Assembly: GCF_019317285.1 (NCBI RefSeq) | Contig: NZ_CP079218.1 | Span: forward strand, 5,394,001-5,458,000 | DNA from: Pedobacter sp. D749 | Lineage (GTDB): Bacteria > Bacteroidota > Bacteroidia > Sphingobacteriales > Sphingobacteriaceae | DNA: 64,000 nt | Reading direction: 5' to 3' | Part shown: positions 59,065-64,000 of the stretch, one piece after another | How the letters are laid out: every line of letters begins with the position of its first letter | Position numbering within the stretch: the stretch's first letter is position 1 | Made by a program: the position numbers and the translations under genes | Notes under the pieces: generated by a model | What the model saw: only the letters and a program-made list of their open reading frames with translations | Databases searched by the model: none | Told to the model about the DNA's origin: nothing

Positions 59065-60396
59065 CTACTCTATCCCGTAGCGTTCCATTTTGGCATAGAG
59101 TGTTTTACGATCAATGTTTAAGATTTTAGCAGCTTTTGATTTGTTATGTCTCACTTTGATTAACGTTTCCGTAATCAACGCTTTTTCATTCTGTTCGTTA
59201 ACTGCTTTCAGATCGGATGAATTGCCAGGAGCTGATTGCTGATGAACAGAAATCATCATTTCATCAGGTAATGCACTAATCTGGGCAATATCGCCCGGGC
59301 TTAATAAAACCATTCGTTTAATCACATTGCTGAGTTCGCGCAGGTTTCCCGGCCAATCGTAATTCAATAATAATGCTTTTGCTTCAGCAGATACACTTTG
59401 AACATTCCGGTCTAAATCACGGTTTGATAACTGTATAAAGTGATTGATAAAAAGTTCTAAATCTCCACCCCTTTCTCTCAATGGAGGAAGCTGAATTTTG
59501 AATTCATTTAAACGATGATATAAATCTTCTCTAAATTCCCCCTGTTGCATGCTGTTGGCCAAATCATCATTGGTAGCTGTGATGATGCGAACATTAACTG
59601 GAATCTGTTTGGTACTGCCTAAAGGCTGGATTATCCTTTCCTGTAAAGCCCTAAGCAATTTAATCTGCACTTCGTAACTCAGGTTACCCACTTCATCCAG
59701 AAACAACGTTCCTCCGTTGGCCGCTTCAAACTGACCTTTTTTATCATTTAAGGCACCGGTAAAAGCACCCTTAACATGTCCGAACAATTCGCTGGCGGCT
59801 AAATCTTTTGATAAAGCACCACAATCTATTGCCACAAAAGGTTTATCAGCACGTTTGCTTTGCTGGTGCAGGGTTCTGGCGGCAAATTCTTTCCCTGTGC
59901 CGCTTTCACCCTGTATAATTACCGACATGTCTGTAGGAGCTACCAAATTAATGTGTTCATACAGTTTATCTGCAATTGCACTTTTCCCTTTTATAAAATC
60001 GCTGTTTATTTCTTTTGGTTCAACACTTTTTAAATCCTTTTTAGTTAAAGAATTTTTGATCACCATTAATAACTCATCTGGATTAACTGGCTTGGTAATG
60101 TAATCAAACGCACCCAATTGAATAGATTTTACTGCTGTGCGGACATCATTAAAACTGGTCATGATGATTACGGGAATGGAAAGGCCCAGATCACGAAGAT
60201 GAGTAAGCACTTCAAATCCGGTTCCGTCTGGCAGGCGGTAATCGATTAAAAGTAAATCGAATGTATTGGTTTCAACTTGCTTAAATGATTGCTTTACTTT
60301 GGTTACAAGGGTAATTTCGTGACCGTTTTTGGTTAAAAAACCATCAAGTAATTGAGCAAATGTGGTATCGTCTTCTAAAATCAGGATTCTCGCCAT
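59065..60396 (-). CDS. Sigma-54-dependent response regulator, NtrC family
   Basis: A 443-residue three-domain regulator. Receiver: ARILILEDDTTFAQLLDGFL with phospho-Asp in LLIDYRLPDGTG. AAA+ domain: Walker A GESGTGKEFAARTL, the sigma-54 contact loop VKGAFTGALND (GAFTGA), GGTLFLDEVGNL and RIITATNDD. C-terminal Fis-type HTH: RHNKSKAAKILNIDRKTLYA. It should activate sigma-54 promoters. Its stop (59065-59067) directly touches the stop of the hybrid kinase gene on the other strand. The ATG at 60396 begins the receiver; TATTTTTG lies just upstream. Confidence 0.95.
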   Translation of the reverse strand: MARILILEDDTTFAQLLDGFLTKNGHEITLVTKVKQSFKQVETNTFDLLLIDYRLPDGTGFEVLTHLRDLGLSIPVIIMTSFNDVRTAVKSIQLGAFDYITKPVNPDELLMVIKNSLTKKDLKSVEPKEINSDFIKGKSAIADKLYEHINLVAPTDMSVIIQGESGTGKEFAARTLHQQSKRADKPFVAIDCGALSKDLAASELFGHVKGAFTGALNDKKGQFEAANGGTLFLDEVGNLSYEVQIKLLRALQERIIQPLGSTKQIPVNVRIITATNDDLANSMQQGEFREDLYHRLNEFKIQLPPLRERGGDLELFINHFIQLSNRDLDRNVQSVSAEAKALLLNYDWPGNLRELSNVIKRMVLLSPGDIAQISALPDEMMISVHQQSAPGNSSDLKAVNEQNEKALITETLIKVRHNKSKAAKILNIDRKTLYAKMERYGIE

Positions 60397-60465
60397 GTAA
60401 CAAAAATAAGAAAAGCCGGACATAATCCGGCTTTCTTATCATAGGTAGATGTAATTATTTGGGTT

Positions 60466-60780
60466 TTATTGTACGGGCTTACCGTCTTTATCAATTTTAA
60501 CAGAACCAGTTTCTGCTTCTTTTTTAACATTGATTAAGTAATATTCCTTTGTTCCTTCTTTAACAGACCAGGCTTCTGTAGCGGTCCATCCTTTGTACGC
60601 ATCAGACTTTAATGCGGTTGTAACTGGGGCTGGAAGTTCTTCCAATTTAACCGGAGTTTTCACTGCACTGTCTTGAACTGCAACAATTGCAGCATTTTTA
60701 ATTGTATTTACTTCACTTGCCTGTACTGCTGAGAATCCTGCAAAAGCTAAGAACGCAGCTGATAAAATTAATTTTTTCAT
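60466..60780 (-). CDS. Small secreted PepSY-like protein, copy A
   Basis: 104 residues with a signal peptide (KKLILSAAFLAFAGFSAVQA). The mature part has VKLEELPAPVTTALKSDAYK, GWTATEAWSVKEGTKEYYL and ends SVKIDKDGKPVQ, a PepSY-like (beta-lactamase-inhibitor-like) layout. Function unknown. First of four tandem copies; its start closely matches copy B and its end copy D. Confidence 0.8.
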   Translation of the reverse strand: MKKLILSAAFLAFAGFSAVQASEVNTIKNAAIVAVQDSAVKTPVKLEELPAPVTTALKSDAYKGWTATEAWSVKEGTKEYYLINVKKEAETGSVKIDKDGKPVQ

Positions 60781-60856
60781 GGTATATATTTTTAGTGATG
60801 CGCAACCCGAGGGCTGCGCTTATATTGATTATGCCTTATGGCGTATTTATTTTAAA

Positions 60857-61171
60857 TTATTGAACTGGCTTACCGTCTTTATCAAATTTAAGTGAACCTG
60901 TTTCTGTTTCTTTTTTAACATTTACTAAATAATACTCTTTAGTACCTTCTTTAACTGTGAAAGCTTCAGTTGCTGTCCAACCTTTGTAGGTGTCAGATTT
61001 TAATGCTGTTGTAATCGGTTCAGGAAGCTCTTCCAATTTAATTGGCGTTTTTACTGCACTATCTTGAACTGCAACAATTGCAGCGTTTTTAATTGTATTT
61101 ACTTCACTTGCCTGTACTGCTGAGAATCCTGCAAAAGCTAAGAACGCAGCTGATAAAATTAATTTTTTCAT
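60857..61171 (-). CDS. Small secreted PepSY-like protein, copy B
   Basis: 104 residues; signal peptide and first half nearly identical to copy A, while the second half (SDTYKGWTATEAFTVKEG, SLKFDKDGKPVQ) is like copy C. ATG 61171 begins the signal peptide. The spacer before copy A carries the hairpin GCGCAACCC...GGGCTGCGC, which is also present before copy B. Confidence 0.8.
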   Translation of the reverse strand: MKKLILSAAFLAFAGFSAVQASEVNTIKNAAIVAVQDSAVKTPIKLEELPEPITTALKSDTYKGWTATEAFTVKEGTKEYYLVNVKKETETGSLKFDKDGKPVQ

Positions 61172-61250
61172 GGTATATATATTTTTAGTAATGCGCAACC
61201 CGAAGGCTGCGCTTATATTGATTATGCCTGTATGGCGTATTTATTTCTGA

Positions 61251-61562
61251 TTATTGAACTGGTTTACCGTCTTTATCAAATTTAAGTGAACCTGTTTCTG
61301 TTTCTTTTTTAACATTTACTAAATAATACTCTTTAGTACCTTCTTTAACAGAGAAAGCTTCAGTTGCTGTCCAACCTTTGTAGGTGTCAGATTTTAATGC
61401 TGTTGTAATCGGCTCAGGAAGTTCTTCCAATTTAACTGGCGTTTTCACTGCACTATCTTGAACTGCAACAATTGCAGCATTTTTGATTGGATTTACTTCG
61501 TTTGCTTGTACTGCTGTGAATCCTGCGAATGCTAAAGTAGCGGCTAAAATGATCTTTTTCAT
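61251..61562 (-). CDS. Small secreted PepSY-like protein, copy C
   Basis: 103 residues with signal peptide KKIILAATLAFAGFTAVQA; mature part shares SDTYKGWTATEAFSVKEG and LVNVKKETETGSLKFD with copy B. PepSY-like, presumably periplasmic or secreted. Confidence 0.8.
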   Translation of the reverse strand: MKKIILAATLAFAGFTAVQANEVNPIKNAAIVAVQDSAVKTPVKLEELPEPITTALKSDTYKGWTATEAFSVKEGTKEYYLVNVKKETETGSLKFDKDGKPVQ

Positions 61563-61643
61563 GATGTTATGTTTTAAATATGATTGGTAACTTTCGTTAC
61601 TGTTTAAATACTTGTTAATTATGTAGCGTTAATTTTGTATTGA

Positions 61644-61958
61644 TTATTGAACTGGTTTACCGTCTTTATCGATTTTTACCGAACCGGTTTCAGTTTCTTT
61701 TTTTACGTTAATTAAATAATACTCTTTAGTACCTTCTTTAACCGACCAAGCTTCTGTAGCGGTCCAGCCTTTGTAGGCATCAGATTTTAATGCGGTTGTT
61801 ACTGGCTCAGGAAGTTCTTCCAATTTAACCGGAGTTTTCACTGCGCTATCTTGAACTGCAACAATTGCATTAGTTTTAAAATCGTTTACTTCACTTGCTT
61901 TTACTGTTGAGAATCCTGCTAATGCTAATACTGTAGCTGCTAAAACGAACTTTTTCAT
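61644..61958 (-). CDS. Small secreted PepSY-like protein, copy D
   Basis: 104 residues with signal peptide KKFVLAATVLALAGFSTVKA; mature part shares SDAYKGWTATEAWSVKEG and SVKIDKDGKPVQ with copy A. Probably the first gene of the transcribed array. ATG 61958 begins the signal peptide rather than the frame start at 61991. Confidence 0.8.
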   Translation of the reverse strand: MKKFVLAATVLALAGFSTVKASEVNDFKTNAIVAVQDSAVKTPVKLEELPEPVTTALKSDAYKGWTATEAWSVKEGTKEYYLINVKKETETGSVKIDKDGKPVQ

Positions 61959-62345
61959 AGTATATATTTTAAAATTTAATTTGTGTAACAATACTTGCTA
62001 ATGTTTCATAATGATGCCAAATGGATATTTTTATTTAAATAATTGATTTACAGTATATTGATTTTGTGCCAAAGTTTTAATGTTGTGGAGTTTGTCCACA
62101 CTTTGTGGTGAATGACTACAGGTTTTGCGGCCATTTGTTATTACTTGGTAGTGTGCCGTTGTTCTTTTGCTGTCAGTTGTTCTCATCTGACAGATTTTAA
62201 AAGTCCTTTTGAGTGGAATTTCAAACTATTGCAACTCAAGAGGTCTTTTACCTATCAGATGGTAACATCTGACAGCACGTCGGAAAAAAATAAATTTCAG
62301 TTTTTAAAAATGAAGATTTTTTTCTATCATTGAAGCCCGATTAAA
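61959..62345. other. Gene-free region with CTGACAG inverted repeats
   Basis: 387 bases with no ORF of note. CTGTCAG (62170-62176) and CTGACAG (62187-62193) form an inverted repeat, and TATCAGATG (62253-62261) with CATCTGACA (62266-62274) another one with the same core. Two motifs TTGGCAC and TTGGCAT on the minus strand resemble a sigma-54 -24 box, but no -12 box follows. Confidence 0.4.
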
Positions 62346-62418
<73 letters not shown>

Positions 62419-62541
62419 CTTTTTCTTTCTCACATTTCTAATTTCTTTAGAATAGTAATTTTCAAAAATGATTTTATTGTCAAAATGGGAGAGCTATAGA
62501 AAAATATTTTATTTGCTCCTGTTATTCCGCTAATTTGCGAT

Positions 62542-63708
62542 ATGTTAAAATATTTTTCAGCTGATTTAATCTTTCCTGTTTCCTCTCCACCAATCAAAAA
62601 CGGAGTGGTAGTTGTAAATTCAGATGGCGAAATTGAAGAAGTGTTAACCAGAGAACATGTCGAAAACCTTGATTTGGATATCATAAAGTATAAAGGGGCA
62701 ATCGTTCCAGGCTTTATTAATACCCATTGCCATTTAGAACTATCGCATATGTTAGGGCAAATTCCAGAACAAACAGGTTTGGTAGAATTTGTACAACATA
62801 TTATTAAAAGCAGGCAGGGCAATATAGAAGAGATTAAAGCGGCAATGTATGCAGCCGACCAGGAAATGTTCGAAAATGGGATTGTAGCCGTTGGCGATAT
62901 TTCCAATCAAATTTCATCTAAAGAAGTAAAAGAGAAGAGTAAGATCCATTACCACACCTTTATAGAGGCCATGGGGTATAATCCCGATAGGGCCGTTGCC
63001 ATAATGGATGATATGAAGAGAATTAAACAGGATTTTAAACCTCTAAAAACATCTATTGTTCCTCATGCACCTTATTCAGTATCTTCAGAGTTGTTTAAAT
63101 TGATTAAAGAGGAAGCCGAAAAGGATAATACCTTTATTAGTGTTCACAATCAGGAAACTGACAACGAAAATGCTTTTTTCGAAAATAAAACAGGTGGTTT
63201 TTTAGATCTCTATGAATTTTTAGGACTGGACATCACTTTCTTCGAGCCAACTCATAAAACGTCATTACAGAGTTGGCTACCTTATATTAATGCGCAAAAG
63301 ACATTGTTGGTGCATAACACGGTTTCGAGTAAAGCAGATATTGCCTTTGCAAAAGAACGTAACAATAATTTATATTGGTGCCTTTGCCCTCAGGCCAATT
63401 TGTATATCGAAAATGCTTTACCTGATGTTGATCTGTTAATGGATGAAAACGTAAAGATCACCTTGGGAACAGATAGTTTGGCCAGCAACCATCAACTTAA
63501 TATGCTATCTGAAATGCTCACCTTGCAGACATGTAAACAGGTTTCTTTTGAAAAACTGTTGAGTTGGGCAACTATAAACGGAGCCGAATTTTTGGAGGTT
63601 GATCAACAAATTGGTACAATAGAAGTTGGTAAAAAGCCAGGATTGAATTTAATCCAACTGTCAGCTGATTATGTAATCGAAAGTGACTTGGTCAAGAAAT
63701 TGATTTAA
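62542..63708 (+). CDS. Amidohydrolase-family metal-dependent hydrolase/deaminase
   Basis: A 388-residue enzyme of the amidohydrolase superfamily: GFINTHCHLELSH with metal-binding H62 and H64, IVPHAPYSVS (H175), SVHNQE, LLVHNTV, and LGTDSLASNHQLNML with D311, ending in GTIEVGKKPGLNLIQL. The layout fits subgroup deaminases such as aminofutalosine or S-adenosylhomocysteine deaminases; the true substrate cannot be assigned. A TAATTTG motif lies 4 bases before the ATG. Confidence 0.85.
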   Translation: MLKYFSADLIFPVSSPPIKNGVVVVNSDGEIEEVLTREHVENLDLDIIKYKGAIVPGFINTHCHLELSHMLGQIPEQTGLVEFVQHIIKSRQGNIEEIKAAMYAADQEMFENGIVAVGDISNQISSKEVKEKSKIHYHTFIEAMGYNPDRAVAIMDDMKRIKQDFKPLKTSIVPHAPYSVSSELFKLIKEEAEKDNTFISVHNQETDNENAFFENKTGGFLDLYEFLGLDITFFEPTHKTSLQSWLPYINAQKTLLVHNTVSSKADIAFAKERNNNLYWCLCPQANLYIENALPDVDLLMDENVKITLGTDSLASNHQLNMLSEMLTLQTCKQVSFEKLLSWATINGAEFLEVDQQIGTIEVGKKPGLNLIQLSADYVIESDLVKKLI

Positions 63709-63852
63709 TTGCGTTTAATTCTACTTATTTTAAGTTGATTTAAAATATATTATTAGGCTGAAAAGCTGGGTATACTATTACACTTGTCTCAACTGACTAT
63801 TATCAAGGAACCTTTTTCAATAATTAAATAACTAATCTAATACACAAAGAAT

Positions 63853-64000
63853 ATGAAAATAGCCATATTGGATGATTATCAGGATGTAGTTAGAAACTTG
63901 TCTTGTTTTAATTTATTACAGCAGCAGGAAGTTATCATTTTTAATGAAACCGAGAAAGATCCCGATGTCCTGGCAGAAAAAATAAAAGACATTGAAGCAT
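63853..64000 (+). CDS. D-2-hydroxyacid dehydrogenase, 5' part
   Basis: The first 49 codons are inside the window: MKIAILDDYQDVVRNLSCFN, then LLQQQEVIIFNETEKDPDVL and AEKIKDIEA. This matches the N-terminal substrate domain of NAD-dependent D-2-hydroxyacid dehydrogenases. The gene continues past the window edge, so the NAD fold is not seen. Confidence 0.8.
   Translation, partial: MKIAILDDYQDVVRNLSCFNLLQQQEVIIFNETEKDPDVLAEKIKDIEA

Noticed and set aside
61959..62100. Possible sigma-54 promoters (TTGGCAC, TTGGCAT on the minus strand) before copy D
   Set aside because: The -24-like part is present, but no GC-containing -12 part follows at the right distance.

Overview
The window comes from a low-GC Bacteroidota chromosome, most likely Pedobacter or a close Sphingobacteriaceae relative. 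Supporting signs are the 16S rRNA sequence (recognised from memory, not searched), the 16S 3' end GGAATACCTCCTTTCT, TAnnTTTG-type -7 promoter elements, an almost complete lack of Shine-Dalgarno sequences before genes, and outer-membrane proteins typical of the phylum.

Region 1 (1-36 kb, all + strand) is one large exopolysaccharide/capsule locus. It holds sugar-nucleotide enzymes (a WbpM-like 4,6-dehydratase, a WbpV-like reductase, a dTDP-rhamnose 4-epimerase-like SDR, two GDP-mannose 4,6-dehydratase paralogues, UDP-glucose dehydrogenase and UDP-xylose synthase). It has two different priming transferases (a WecA/WbpL-type enzyme at 3.3 kb and a WcaJ-type enzyme at 32.8 kb), about eight glycosyltransferases, five left-handed beta-helix acetyltransferases (one cut by the window edge) and two membrane acyltransferases. 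Export and control are covered by a Wzx flippase, a Wzy-like polymerase, a Wza-like lipoprotein, a fused Wzc kinase and a PHP-type tyrosine phosphatase. Two paralogous Wzi/RemB-like outer-membrane barrels lie near its two ends. A decayed gene remnant lies at 16.2 kb.

Region 2 (36-45 kb) is housekeeping: dxs, scpA, glyA, glmS, a secreted beta-helix lipoprotein and a ComF-type phosphoribosyltransferase. glyA and glmS are followed by nearly identical terminators, and a perfect 18-bp palindrome lies in the glmS promoter.

Region 3 (45-52 kb) is an rRNA operon: three tandem promoters with identical spacing, 16S, tRNA-Ile, tRNA-Ala, 23S and two identical 5S genes. The spacers and flanks carry dispersed repeat families.

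Region 4 (52-64 kb) holds rlmN, rluF, an FMN reductase, a DinB-family protein beside a frameshifted YafY/WYL regulator, a hybrid histidine kinase facing an NtrC-type sigma-54 response regulator, four tandem mosaic copies of a small secreted PepSY-like protein, tRNA-Thr, an amidohydrolase and the start of a D-2-hydroxyacid dehydrogenase. No CRISPR array, transposase or prophage was seen, and no clearly new system. The most unusual items are the double-module polysaccharide locus, the mosaic secreted-protein array, two broken genes and the repeat elements.
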